From the NCBI GenBank assembly GCA_038373865.1, contig JAXGGA010001018.1:109385-173384 (forward strand): a stretch of DNA of 64,000 nucleotides. Direction: 5' to 3'. The notes under the pieces are model-generated. The model searched no databases. It saw only the letters and a list, made by a program, of their open reading frames with translations, and was not told the DNA's origin. Positions 1 to 11,234 of the stretch are shown piece by piece. This DNA comes from Uloborus plumipes (Eukaryota > Arthropoda > Arachnida > Araneae > Uloboridae). A program made the translations under genes and the position numbers. Each line of letters begins with the position of its first letter. Position 1 is the first letter of the stretch.

Positions 1-1150
1 GCAAATATTCGAATGATACATTCGACCTTTTAAGTGCATGCGACGAACAGAAGAAAGACAGTGAAAAGTAAATGGCTCCATTTTCTATAAAAATAGAAAT
101 ATAGGGAAGTGGGGTTTAATCATATCTGTGAAAAGTGCAGCAGACATTTCAATATTTTTTTTTCTATAATAGCGCAGGGGTGCATTTTAAAGTCAATACC
201 ACATTTTTTCCATAAAAAATACCAAAATAAAAAAATAAATAAGTAAAGGGCAGTGTGCTGTTGTGTCGGATTTAAGCTGAACCTCTTCATCTCCGTGCAG
301 TGAATCCATTTCTCAATCAATTCGTTTTTTGCCCCACATATATTAGGTTGCAAATTGTAGTAGATTATAACTATTTTATTATGTATTCAGGAATTATAAT
401 TATCTTATTTATATCCTCACAAATATCTGGATGCTACATTCAACCTTTTAAATGCAAGCGACGTACAGAAGACAGATAGTAAACAGTAAATAAAAGTGCA
501 GCAGACATTCCAGTTTTTTTTTTTTTTTTTCATTATAGAGCGGGGGTGCATTTCAAAGTCAATACCACATTCTTTACATCGGAAATACCAAAATGTAAAA
601 TAAATAAATAAATAAGTAACGGGACCTGTGCTGTCGTGTCGGATTCGAGCAGAACCACTTTATCTCCGTGCAGTGAATATATTTATCAATTTTTCCGTTT
701 TGGCCCCGCATCCATCCTCTTGCAAGTTCTGGTTGATTATAATTATTGTATTATTCATTTTGGAATTAAAATTATTTTATTCATATCCTCACAAATATCT
801 GGAAGCTACATTCAACCTTTTAAAATGCAAGCGACGTACAGAAGACAGGCAGTGAAAAGTAAATGGCTCGCTATTCGATGAAAATAGAAATCTGGGGAAG
901 TGGGGTTGAATCGTATCTGAAAAGTACAGCAGACATTCCAGCATTTTTTTGGTTTCATTATAGAGCGAGGATGCATTTCAAAGTCAATACCACATCCTTT
1001 CCATAGAAAATACCAAAATGTAAAAATAAATAAGTAAAGGGCCGTGTGCTGTCGTGTCGGATTCGAGCTGAACCTCTTTATCTCCGTGCAGTGAATCCAT
1101 TTCTCAATCTGTCCGTTTTGGCCCCGCATCCATCCGGTTGCAAATTCTGG
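1..1150. repeat. Tandem array of a ~0.37-0.42 kb repeat, three copies
   Basis: Three head-to-tail copies begin near 1, 419 and 791 with variants of ACAAATATCTGG followed by CTACATTCAACCTTTT. Each has a CGACGTACAGAAGACAG-like block, a CAGCAGACATT block and a poly-T tract, and closes with TCCGTGCAGTGAAT and a CCCCRCAT block. Spacings are 418 and 372 bp. The difference comes mainly from a ~50 bp deletion in copy 2 (around 485-495), which removes the AATGGCTC...AAGTGGGGTT segment present in copies 1 and 3. The array runs in from the left edge, so its full length is unknown. Short open frames inside it recur with the repeat and are not genes. Confidence 0.85.
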
Positions 1151-1957
1151 CCTACATAGCCGGTGGAAAATGGCGCAGAGGAATGGATAGCGCAGGGGAG
1201 GAAAAAGAGGGAAAAAGGGAAAATAAAAAAGGGAAGGGAAGCATATTGATATTCCATTCGAGAGGATCTTTAGAGATTAAAGAATGAAAGAAAAGGGATA
1301 TCGTAGCGACGTCAGATGACATTGAAATGAAAGGCTGGACATCTGCCCCCTCGGAAGGAAGGCGCAGTGACTGGAGATTCGAATGGGGAAATCCGTTTCT
1401 CGGAATCGTTTTGAGGAGAATGAATTTCTTCTGGAGTTGCTGAGTCTCCAATGAGCTTCTTTTTTCTTCGAAGCAGAGGAGTTGAACTTTAAAAAGTAGC
1501 TTTTGTCAGTATGTGTAGCGTTGGTATTTAGCCCTATTACTCGTCACGGTTTTTTTATTTTTTTACAGGGAATTTCATTAATGCTTATTTCCTCCCAATA
1601 ACTAAGAGTTGTTTACGTTTTTATATTAACAATTGTCGATACATTGTCTCTAATTGTCAATACTGTCCATGTTCTATAAATCAAATAATGATAATAATTA
1701 TTGTTCGATCCTCCTTATAATTTAAGTGGACTGTACTTTAGTTTGTAAAAATATATTCAAGTAAAAACAACATTATTTTATTATCATGTTTAAAACAACT
1801 GAAAGCAATTCAACATAAACTGAAAACGTAACTGAACAAAACTAACGGAACAGAACAAGTTAAAGAATCAACAGTTTATATAACTTTTAAGCACGTGTGC
1901 GCTTCTTTCTATGCATACGGCCGATACACCATCTGGCCTAACTATTCAAAGTATTTA
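1151..1957. other. Gene-free stretch with a purine-rich segment
   Basis: From about 1160 to 1480 the + strand is strongly purine-rich (runs such as GGGGAGGAAAAAGAGGG) and less AT-rich than its surroundings. The minus strand has a 99-codon open frame there (1152-1451) starting at TTG. It resembles nothing I recognise, and its length is easily explained by the strand composition bias. The rest is ordinary AT-rich sequence. Confidence 0.4.
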
Positions 1958-1959
1958 AC

Positions 1960-2040
<81 letters not shown>
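1958..2040. repeat. (AAT)n trinucleotide microsatellite
   Basis: About 27 nearly perfect AAT/ATA units. An apparent poly-isoleucine open frame across it is an artefact. Confidence 0.97.
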
Positions 2041-2041
<1 letters not shown>

Positions 2042-2984
2042 GTAAAATATATAGCTATTTATAATATAAATAATAAAACATTATTATATAAATAATAATG
2101 ATAAAATATATAGAACTAAGAGTTAAAAGCATATTTACGAATTAAAAAACATAAATGTCCCGGGGGAAATCTATCATTTGAAAATGTTAAGTATACGAAA
2201 AAATTACGCTTCTGAAATTTAAAAAAAAAAAAGTAAACGGAAGAAAAGAAGCAGGAAAAATTTCGGATAAAGTATTAATTCAAGTGTGAGTACTCCAAGT
2301 ATTAGCTTTTTAAAGCATTATTTACTGCTACGTATGCCTTTTCAATTTCATGCATTGGTTACTCACGATCTTAAGTTCGTTCCAATTTTCTGCTAAAACT
2401 TTCGTATAAAACTCTTAACAATTAACTAAAGAACACCGGACCTTATGCTGTTATGATATTTGTATTCTACTGCAATAAATGAAGTAAGCCTGGTAAGTAG
2501 CACTTCTTTATTCACAGAAAATAAAGGATAAAGCACAAGTCGCATCATTACTCAGCATAGCAAAACATTACACAAAGTTCAAAATAAAATTAAAGAAAAA
2601 AGGCAAACAATGTAAATCCTTCTTCTACGAAACAATTCCTCAACATACTCAGTTACTTTTATGCAATGTATAACATTTCCCCTGCTTTGAACCCTACAAC
2701 TGCATCATTTACCAAATTTTGGCAAAGGAAGCATAAAACCCGCGAAAACTGATGATCTCGAAAAGCAAGCTAATGTTCTTTTCCGATGTTTTATCTCATA
2801 TTTTCATATTTTAGGGGAAACAATGCAGACATCGAAAAATGCATTGTGATTCCACATTTCTGTTCATAAGCATTTAAATAAAAGTTTATTCGCTGTGAAT
2901 TAGTTCTCAAAACTTAAAGTTTTGTTGGAAAAATGTGTTAGTGTGTATAAAGAATTGAGTGCAAAACAGTGTTGTTTACTTTTA
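2041..2984. other. AT-rich stretch without recognisable genes
   Basis: Frequent stops in all frames and short A/T runs. I see no conserved coding segment, RNA gene or repeat boundary. Confidence 0.4.
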
Positions 2985-3199
2985 AACAAAATCACTGCTA
3001 TACTAGAATGCAACTTAACTTGGCACTGACGTCACTACGGTTGGAACCAATAAAAGCTCACAAGCAGTCAGCGATCTCCTCTTATTCGCCAAGTAGAAAG
3101 TGACGTTTTATCTAGCTCGTTTTTCATAGGCTAACGTCATGCTGACGTCACGATATTTTTGTCAAGAAACGTTGCATTTTAGTATAGTGCAATTTTGTT
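2985..3199. mobile_element. Short TIR element (MITE), family A, copy 1
   Basis: Imperfect terminal inverted repeats of ~29 bp: the left end at 2985 (AACAAAATCACTGCTATACT...) pairs with the right end at 3171-3199 (...TAGTATAGTGCAATTTTGTT). The ~160 bp interior (about 3012-3165) recurs in the element at 11235-11547, including CTTGGCACTGACGTCACTAC, a TTATTCGCCAAGTAG block and a GTGACGTTTTATCTAGCTCG block. CRE-like TGACGTCA palindromes occur at 3028-3035 and 3143-3150. No open frame of useful size exists, so it is non-autonomous. Its superfamily is unknown. Confidence 0.7.
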
Positions 3200-3304
3200 A
3201 CTTTCATGAAGTTACTAGACAGACTATTTTCTGTGCAAACCATAATTGTCTAGAGCAATTACATTTCCAGTAAACATTTATGTTTGAACGCAGTTTTGTT
3301 TTTT

Positions 3305-4112
3305 ACTTCCTTTTACGTAGTAAAGGAAGTATTGTGATCACGAAAAAAATTTCACTCAAATTTCGGTCTAAATTTTGACTTTGCTCACCCCTGAATGAAT
3401 GTCGCGTAGTTTTTTCGACCTGTCAGCACGTGCATATGTACCTAACAACATACAAACAGCCGAAAAATCAATTTCGACCACCCCCGAGTAAATTACGACG
3501 GGTTTTCTCGTGACGTCTGTATGTACGTATGTGCGGATGTATGTGCGGGTGTATGTGCGGATGTATGTGCGTATGTGGCTCGCATAACTCAAAAACTATA
3601 TGCCGTAGAAACTTCTAGCTTGGTATGTAGGCTCTGAGGGGGGTCTAGTTGTGCACCTCCCCTTGTGATTGCATTCGAATGTTCCCAAAGGGGTCTTTTA
3701 CCCCTTTTTTGGGGTAAATCAATGTTAATTTCAATACAGACTCAAGTGATATGAATTGGGGCCACCACTTGGCGACATGTCGCCAAGCTTTTGGTCGCCA
3801 AGTGTTTGACGCCAACTTGGCGACATATCGTCAAGTTGGCGACAAATTTGGCGAAAAAATTATTTTTTGAATTTGGGTTCAACTTGGCGCTATTGGCGAT
3901 ATTTTGCGAAAAATTCACTAAATGATATTAAAATCAGCAATATTTAGAAAAATAACCATTGCAAAATATTTTTTGCATTGTTTCGTGGTAGATTAGGGGA
4001 GTAAATATTTGAATTGTTACCTTGCTCACTCCAAGCACTTTTTTTAACACTTAAGGCAACTGCTAAGAAATTTACACGTAAAAGGAAGTAGTGTGGGGTC
4101 CATACCAGATTT
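3305..4112 (+). repeat. Dispersed repeat with TCGCCAAG motifs, copy 1
   Basis: It opens with a short palindrome (ACTTCCTTTTACGTAG then TAAAGGAAGT, 3305-3330) and has CGTAAAAGGAAGT again at 4077-4089. The part from about 3645 to 4112 is repeated in reverse at 61738-62180: a TGCATTCRAATG block, two runs like ACCCCTTTT, CAAGTGATATGAATTGG, repeated TTGGCGACAT/TCGCCAAG motifs, and TTTACACGTAAAAGGAAGTAGTGTGG. The interior is rich in self-complementary TTGGCGAY/RTCGCCAA. There is no coding capacity, so it is probably a non-autonomous transposon. Confidence 0.65.
3519..3577 (+). repeat. 12 bp minisatellite, about five units
   Basis: Degenerate units of GTATGTGCGGAT lie inside the dispersed repeat at 3305-4112. 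The reverse-strand open frame with HIRTYIRTY-like repeats is a by-product. Confidence 0.8.
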
Positions 4113-4130
4113 TTACTTTGAATGTACTTC

Positions 4131-4811
4131 TACACTGCGAAAAGAAGCTGTTATTTTTACAGTAAAATACTGGCAGCAGAGGTTCTTGTTTAAAACTGCA
4201 AAATCACAGTAATAAATTGTAAAACAGCAGTCGAAAACTTTGTACTATGAAATGTGTAAAAATAGACAACGTTTAAAAAGTACAAATAAATACGAATAAA
4301 AGAGTTTGAAACTCAGCAAACAGCTGTTTCAGGGCTATAAACTGCAAGCCCCATCATCAGTGCATAAATATAAAAATAAAAAGACAGGTTCACATGCCAA
4401 AGACTGACAAGACACACTTGTCAGTCTTTGGCATGTGAACCTATCTTTTTATTTTTATTTTTATGCACTGATGATAGGCCTTACAGTTTATAGTCCCGAA
4501 ACAGCTGTTTGCTAAAATTTAAACTCTTTTATTCGTATTTATTTGTACGTTTTAAACGTTGTCTATTTTTACAAGGTAATAAACTGTAAAAATAGCTATT
4601 TTACAATTTATTACTGTAAAAGTAGCAATTTTGCTATAAAATTAGCTGTATTATATTGTAAAAGCAAGAGTAAGATACCGGTCGCATAGCTTCCAGTTTA
4701 AAACTGTAAAATGAATGGTAATAAACTGTGAAACTAGACATTTTACATTTTATTACTGTTAACTACCAATTTTAGTAGCTTAAAATTTGCAATTTTACAG
4801 ATTGTTACTGT
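4131..4811. mobile_element. CTGTAAAA-rich foldback/MITE element, copy 1
   Basis: The left end TACACTGCGAAAA (4131) is followed by many TTACTGTAAAA/TTTTACAGTAA motifs and a TACTGGCAGCAGAGGTT block. The same arrangement is seen at 34634-35010. The right edge, near TTTTACAGATTGTTACTG, abuts a tetranucleotide microsatellite. A separate long hairpin (4256-4572) sits inside and may be a secondary insertion. No open frames. Confidence 0.55.
4256..4572. repeat. Long near-perfect palindrome, ~156 bp arms and 5 bp loop
   Basis: The left arm begins GTAAAAATAGACAACG and ends CAAAGACTGACAAG at 4411. The right arm begins CTTGTCAGTCTTTG at 4417 and ends CGTTGTCTATTTTTAC at 4572. Only ACACA lies between. 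A few mismatches exist, for example around the GCAAGCCCCATCATCAG / CTGATGATAGGCCTTACAG segments. The arms contain GAAACAGCTGTTTGC. A hairpin of this size is typical of foldback elements or an inverted duplication. Confidence 0.88.
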
Positions 4812-4903
4812 TTATTCATTCATTCATTCATTCATTCATTCATTCATTCAGTCAGTCAGTCAGTCAGTCATTCATTTATTCATTTTTTTATTTATTAATT
4901 CAT

Positions 4904-4950
<47 letters not shown>

Positions 4951-5099
4951 TTCATTTATTTATTCATTTATTTATTCATTCATTTATTCATTCATTTATT
5001 TATTTATTCATTTATTTATTCATTTATTTATTCATTTATTTATTCATTTATTTATTCATTCATTTATTTATTCATTTATTTAATCATTTATTTATTCAT

Positions 5100-5134
<35 letters not shown>

Positions 5135-5136
5135 TT
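4811..5136. repeat. Compound (TTCA)n/(TCAG)n/(TTTA)n tetranucleotide microsatellite
   Basis: About 325 bp of TTCATTCA, a short CAGTCAGT stretch, then mixed TTTA/TTCA units. The predicted FIHSFIYSFIY-type peptide is an artefact of the four-base period, which leaves frames free of stops. It directly abuts the left arm of the large inverted repeat. Confidence 0.97.
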
Positions 5137-5740
5137 TTGGTGCTTCAATTTCTCATAACTTCGCTAAATAACTAGATAACAACTAGCATGCTAAATTTGA
5201 ATTTCTGGTCAAGAAATTAAATTTCCTGCAACTAATTAAAGAAAAGCAAGCAGCAGAGTTGTGTGCTGAAAAAGTTGAAGTTGTGTGTTGTTTCAAAACA
5301 AGACAAATGTTTTATTAGCCTGTATTTGGTAAACTCAAAAATTTATTTTATCTAAAAACCTTATCGCTCATTTTTATTTCCAAGAAATGCTTTTTTATAC
5401 TGAAATTTGATTTTTTAGCTAATATAATTATCTTAATTCTATGTTAAAAATGCAAGGAAATGATATCAGTTTTAGACATGATAATGAAGATTGAAAGCAT
5501 AAACTCAGATATGTAGCTCATATTAACATCGGATCTGTAACACTCATCAGATCTGTAACGGCTTAAAAGTGAGTAATCTAAGGAGGGGGTAAATAACTTC
5601 CTTGACATCCCCCCTTTTATTTTCTTGCATTTAGACCCAATTTCGACTTAGAATCCAATATTATTTTTTTTTCTGCAAAAAAAAAAAAAAAAATCAAGAA
5701 ACTCCAACTTCAAATTGGCACTTTTAAAAATATTAGCTCA
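5137..5740 (+). repeat. Left arm of a large inverted repeat
   Basis: It starts TTGGTGCTTCAATTTC and is the reverse complement of 6792-7403. Landmarks are the AGCATGCTAAATTTGAATTTC block, AAAGCAAGCAGCAGAG, two ATCTGTAAC motifs (5533-5541, 5551-5559), a GGAGGGGGTAAATAAC block (about 5582) and CAAATTGGCACTTTT (5711). Small indels and an A-run separate the arms. The arm has no coding potential. Confidence 0.9.
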
Positions 5741-6791
5741 GCTGGCTCTAGAGCTCTAATGTCTGATCATAAACTTATTCATATGCAAACTAATATTTCA
5801 AACAGTGTATATAACGAAATTAGTTAGTAGACGTTAAATTAGTTTAGACACTGAATATTCTTTAAAGCTGTAAAGTTATTCAGATAAAATTTTAATGGAA
5901 AACATATTCATGAGTTAACTAGTAATTTGAATTCTAAAGGTATTAACATATTAACTAATAATTTAAAACTAAGGCAAAACATTGAACCGTAGCAAAGGTT
6001 ATTGATCTGCTACACCTATTCGCTCTTTCTGTGAGAGATTTTTCCCCATTTTTTAATTCTAAACTACTTTATTGGTACAACAAATAGTTAATGCCAACCA
6101 TCTTGCGTAATACTGTTGTTTTTAAGCTTTACTTCAAACATATTCAATAAATGTGAGAAGTTTTTGACCTTACATTCATAATATTAATTAACATTTAATT
6201 TTTAGTTATAAATAAGACATTTCGGTGAATGGTTGACTGGTCGAAAATATTATGAATAACAAGCATAAATAACAATCAAAATTACCGACTGGCTAAAAGA
6301 GCTAGAAATGATACAATACTTAATTTATAATCATATACTTTGATCCTGAAAACACATCTCGTGAATAGCTCCAATTTTTACGTAAACTATAGTGTTGTAT
6401 ACTTACAGATCTCTTAAGCATTTTAGTACGCAGTTGTATTTATGATAGTTAAATTTGATTAAAAATGGTCACTATTTGATTAAAAACGGGATATAACAAG
6501 GAAATTAAAACATCAGCAATGTCAAAAAAACAATTAAATGTTTTAAATTTGTATTTATGTCTGTATTATTCTCTACATTGCTGTAGAAATACCTGGAATG
6601 TTATCTGTGTTGCTAACACCAACCAGCAATCAAGAAAGAAGATATTGAGGATTTTGAGTTAAGTCAAAAACCTGTTTTTCAGGAATTAAATTTAAAAATT
6701 TTTAATTAAAATAATACTAAATAATACTAAAATAATCGCACAATGTGTATAAGCAACATCAACAATAATGTATTTGTTTTAATTTTATATA
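5741..6791. other. Spacer between the arms of the large inverted repeat
   Basis: About 1.05 kb of AT-rich sequence with no self-similarity to the arms and no open frame of note. It could be the loop of a foldback element or DNA trapped between two oppositely oriented copies. Confidence 0.5.
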
Positions 6792-7403
6792 TGAGCCAAT
6801 ATTTTGAAAAGTGCCAATTTAAAGTTGGAATTTTCTGATTAAAAAATTTTTTTGTAGAAAAACATTAATATTATATTCTAAGTCTAAAGTGGGTCTAAAT
6901 GAAAGAAAATAAAAGGGGGGAGGTCAAGGAAGTTATTTACCCCCTCCTTAGATTACTCACTTTTAAGCCGTTACAGATCTGATGAGTGTTACAGATCTGA
7001 TGTTAATATGAGCTACATATCTGAGTTTATGCTTTCAGTCTTCATTAACATCTCTAAAAATGATATCATTTCCTTGCATTTTTAACATAGAATTAAGATA
7101 ATTATATTAAATTATATATATTAGCTAAAAAATCAAATTTCATTATAAAAAGCATTTCTTGGAAATAAAAATGAGCGATAAGGTTTTTAGATAAAATAAA
7201 TTATGAGATTACCAAATCCAAGCTAATAAAACATTTGTTTTGTTTTGAAACAACACACAACTTCAACTTTTTCAACACACAACTCTGCTGCTTGCTTTTC
7301 TTTAATTAGTTGCAGGAAATTTAATTTCTTGATCAGAAATTCAAATTTAGCATGCTAGTTATTATCTAGTTATTTAGCGAAGTTATGAGAAATTGAAGCA
7401 CCA
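6792..7403 (-). repeat. Right arm of a large inverted repeat
   Basis: Reverse complement of 5137-5740, ending GAAATTGAAGCACCAA followed by a short (TAAA)n run that mirrors the expanded (TTTA)n at the left arm. It has two GTTACAGATCTGATG motifs (6970-6984, 6988-7002). A further copy of the inner-end sequence (CAAATTGGCACTTTTTTAAATATT) occurs at about 8371. Confidence 0.9.
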
Positions 7404-8410
7404 AAAAAAATAAATAAATAAATAAAATAATAATAATTAATTAACTTAATTTCTGCAGTGTCAATTTTTCTTATTTTACTAACTTCTATTGTTAGGTCAT
7501 ACAAACCACAAATGAAGCAATTGTACTAAAACTCATTGCTTTTCATTTTTTAAGAACAAAAATATTCAATATATGGCTAAAACCTATGATTTTTGCTTTT
7601 TAATAATTCTGAAACGGGAGAGTTAGTTCGGTAACATATTGCTGTTTTTCAATGTTACCGCTCTGACTGTTACCGATCTGACAATCCGACAAAGTTTATT
7701 TTTTATTTCCGAGTCGATCGCGCTAAACCAAAATCAAACACGTGGTTTTTTTCACTTGCAATATAGGACTATACTTCTGTAGAAAATAACTTTTAAAATA
7801 ATAAAAACTGCGCATTTTAGCTAGTGTTACCGATCTGATGACTTAAATGACACACATTTTATAAATCACTTTAAAAAATCTTACCTGCAATTTTAGATGC
7901 AGAAATGCAAATTTTTAATTACGATGCGATAAAACATCACACCAGGTACTCAGCATCACGTGGTATTGGTGCAGGAAATGATTTTGGGATACTACATATA
8001 AATCGGAAGTTATTGTTACCGCTCTGACGCGGAACTGAGGGACACTCCTATTTCGCATACCCTAGAAAATCAGAAATCGATTAAAACAAAAATGAAGTAA
8101 AATAGTAACAAAGGGGTAAAAATAGAATCGTTTTTTTGTGCAAGTGCGTTTTTTTGGGAAGTTAGAAAGTGTGCTTAAGCTGTTTGCATGCTAAGCTTTG
8201 CTACTGGGGACACGTTACTGATCTGATTTTTGATGTATAAAACAATTATTTTCTGAAGAAAAAAAAATTCTGATGTTATTAGATGAAATGAAAACAAAAC
8301 ATTGTCTTCTTTCTGGGGAAAATTTTTTTTAACCAGTTATTGAAATACTAGTGAAAATTCACTTGGGACTCAAATTGGCACTTTTTTAAATATTAATTCA
8401 TATATGCGTT
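7404..8410. repeat. Flank carrying further GTTAC-C/T-GATCTGA-type motifs
   Basis: Sites are GTTACCGCTCTGAC (7654), GTTACCGATCTGAC (7669), GTTACCGATCTGAT (7826), GTTACCGCTCTGAC (8015) and GTTACTGATCTGAT (8214), all in one orientation. They match the motifs inside the arms (5528-5559 reversed; 6970-7002). With the arm-end sequence at about 8371, this suggests 5.1-8.4 kb is one repeat-derived block. No genes seen. Confidence 0.6.
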
Positions 8411-9876
8411 TTTTCACCACACTGGCTTTTGTGTGTTAATATTGAGATTGCATCGTATGAAGTTTCCTATTTGAAAAAATTAGTGTACGAAAACATGTGT
8501 GGAAATAAGTGATACTATAAAACTTGTCGCGTTAACTTAAAAAAGAGGCATGAAACATTAAACTATTTTGATGCACGTTACTCGGAATGTCCAATCCAAT
8601 AACTCCAAATAGAAAAATAATAATGTTCCACATAATAGCATTATTAGAGTGCTAACATGGTTTACATTAAAATTAAATTTATATAAACGTAGTAAATGTG
8701 CATGTATAGGAAACTTAAGAATGTTTAGTTGTATACCGTCAAAAAATCGCACTAATTCAGTGCTCAGCTGGAAGTACGATAGGACATATGCGAACTGAAA
8801 AAAAATGTATGCATCAATGTTAACAAATTTTCATTTAAAAAACTCGTTTTCCCTTTTATTTTAAAGCATGAATTTTAATTATTGTCATATTATTTTCTCT
8901 ATATACTTTTTAGAAACCGGATAAATTTATTAGTGCATTAAAAAAACATCTGCGTCTTAGACTCACTAACATACATAAAAAGAAAAAGAAGAGATAAAAA
9001 AAGATTGACAATAAACAGAAGAATAGAAACAATGCAAATCCTACCCAGATATATACCATATTGTGCGTACGCCTGTGGAAAGGAATCAGATGTGCTGGCA
9101 GAGTTAATGCTTTTTATCCTCTTTGTTCTTTTTATGTTCTTCAGGGTGAGGGTAGAGGAAAAAATTGGATTTGGAAATCAGTGCGCAAAGACCGATCTTT
9201 GCCATAAGAAAGCTTGTTACGTAAGAAAATTTTTCCTTCGAAAAAAAAATGAAATTTCAATATTCTAAATATTAAATTTTGTTTTACCGTAGATATGAAA
9301 TGTTTGCACAATATTTTTCAGAAGTGCAATACTTGTATAAAAAAATTGTTACATTGTTACGTGAGAGTATCAGTAGTAGTGGGGAATGGATATAGTTGAT
9401 CCCTTTTTTGTTGGAACTTATGATTTTCTTTTGAATCTATGGAAATAAACGCTTTAACGTTACATATTTAGAAAAGTACTTTACCCATCAAACTGCAATG
9501 TTCTTTTTATAAATTTACATATTAAAATAAAACATTTTAAAGAAATAACAACGCAATGTAAAATGACGAAAACTCTGAAATACTAGAAGACATGATCCTT
9601 TGCGGGAAAAATACTTGATCCTGGAAAACAAACTGTCCTAATGAATGTTTGAAATGATAGCCTTGTTTTGTTATTGCAACCTTACTATTATTTATTCACA
9701 AAAAATGAAATCAATCATATTAAATTTTAAAAGAAGAAACTCGATAAAAACATATGAAAACATATTAGAGAAATTCATTTCTATAATAGGAAGTATCTAA
9801 AGTTTTTAAAGGAACCTATATTTTCGTATTAGTTTTGAGCAAATGTAAATAATAAAGTTATGAAAAATGACAGTTA
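8411..9876. other. AT-rich stretch without recognisable genes
   Basis: Short open frames (for example 9005-9268 on +) have no recognisable domain and no coding-like composition. No RNA gene or repeat was recognised. Confidence 0.4.
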
Positions 9877-10020
9877 GGGCCATGCTCCACATCAGCGTAA
9901 AACGCGACCGAAACTGAAGGCAGAAACCGAAAATCCGGGTACTTTCTATAGGAACAGCATTGAATCCATTTTACGCTTCTGCCTATTTTTTCTGCTTTAC
10001 GTCGATGTGGAGCATGGCCC
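9877..10020. mobile_element. 144 bp MITE with TTA target duplication, Harbinger-like
   Basis: The left end GGGCCATGCTCCACATC is the exact reverse complement of the right end GATGTGGAGCATGGCCC. The TIRs extend to ~23 bp with two mismatches (...AGCGTAAA / TTTACGTC...). It is flanked on both sides by TTA (9874-9876 and 10021-10023). A 3 bp TTA/TWA duplication is characteristic of PIF/Harbinger elements. The interior also has complementary segments (GAAGGCAGAAAC / CTTCTGCC), so the whole element can fold. It has no coding sequence. Confidence 0.87.
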
Positions 10021-11234
10021 TTAATCTTTAATATAAATACGATAAATCACGAACAACATTAATGTTTTATGGTCATGTACATTAAAAATATTTAAAAATT
10101 GATGATAAATGACACCTGAAACTGGGACAACTGGGCAAAGAAGGAAAAAAAAAAATCATATTCTAGTTTTAGTAAACGTTTCTTAGAAAGTTAACTTTAA
10201 AAAGCTGTCTAGTAATAACGGTTTTACTTTAAAAGAAGGAAGTATTTGATAACCCTTAACAGTATTCTGTAAAGCATTGAATAGAATAAAGTACTTTTGT
10301 GCATAATTATGTTAAAATAAAATTGATTCGGATAACATCTCTAGGATAACATCATTTTTCAGGACATCATCAGGAACATCAAACAACATTTAACATCAAT
10401 CAGGATTCGGATAAAATCATTTTTCATTTAACTTCAAACATCTTAAGGAGTCGAAGGATCAAGTATCCTACTGTGTATTTCTCAAATATATTTCAGAATT
10501 AAGGCAAACAAACAAACAAACAAAAAAAAAAAAACAATACCATTTTATTTATCACAAGCCTGACAAATTTTCGATTATTTCACATTATGGTTAAAACAAT
10601 TTGGGCACTACCTATTTTCTTCAAAAACGCTAAAGAACTTTATGATCTGCTATTCACAAAAACAATGTCATTACCAAAAAACTAACTATGGCACATAACC
10701 TCAAAAGCCTTCTCCAAACAGTTACTCTGACATTTGGCTGTATAAACTTACGGTATTACTTCTGTAATAATTCCAGTATTTAAATTTCATATGTTAGAAA
10801 TTCCAAGATTTGTATGAAGGTGCAAGTCACCTAAGAAATAAATTATCCACACTGTTCTACTGCTCGAAATAAATACTACTATATGAATTAATTGTAAACA
10901 TCTTTCTTTTAAAGTTCAGTTCACTATATTCCATTTCAATACGTTTGATACATCACTTTAATATCTAATCCGTCCATATGACCATTCTTTTATTTTTTAT
11001 TTTCATCAAGTTAAAAGGTAGAAAAATGAAATGTTGTCTTTTAAGCTCAAATATAACAACCATTTAACGTTTCTATCAATTATGAGTGTATTATTTTATA
11101 TGAACACTGCTGTTAAAAAATAAAAATAGCGTCATATAACACCCAAAATTTATGTACAAACAAAAGAGCATTAACGCTTAAAGGTTAAAAGAAATTATTA
11201 AAGAGAAAAAAAACCCTGCACCTTGACGGACTTC
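10021..11234. other. AT-rich stretch without recognisable genes
   Basis: Contains a short (CAAA)n/A-run at about 10506-10535 and repeated AACATC wording at about 10335-10440. Nothing else was recognised. Confidence 0.4.

Noticed and set aside
1895..2095. Open frame with a poly-isoleucine run
   Set aside because: Direct translation of an (AAT)n microsatellite; not a gene.
4787..5083. 98-codon frame with FIHSFIYSFIY repeats
   Set aside because: Produced by the TTCA/TTTA tetranucleotide repeat, whose period leaves frames stop-free.
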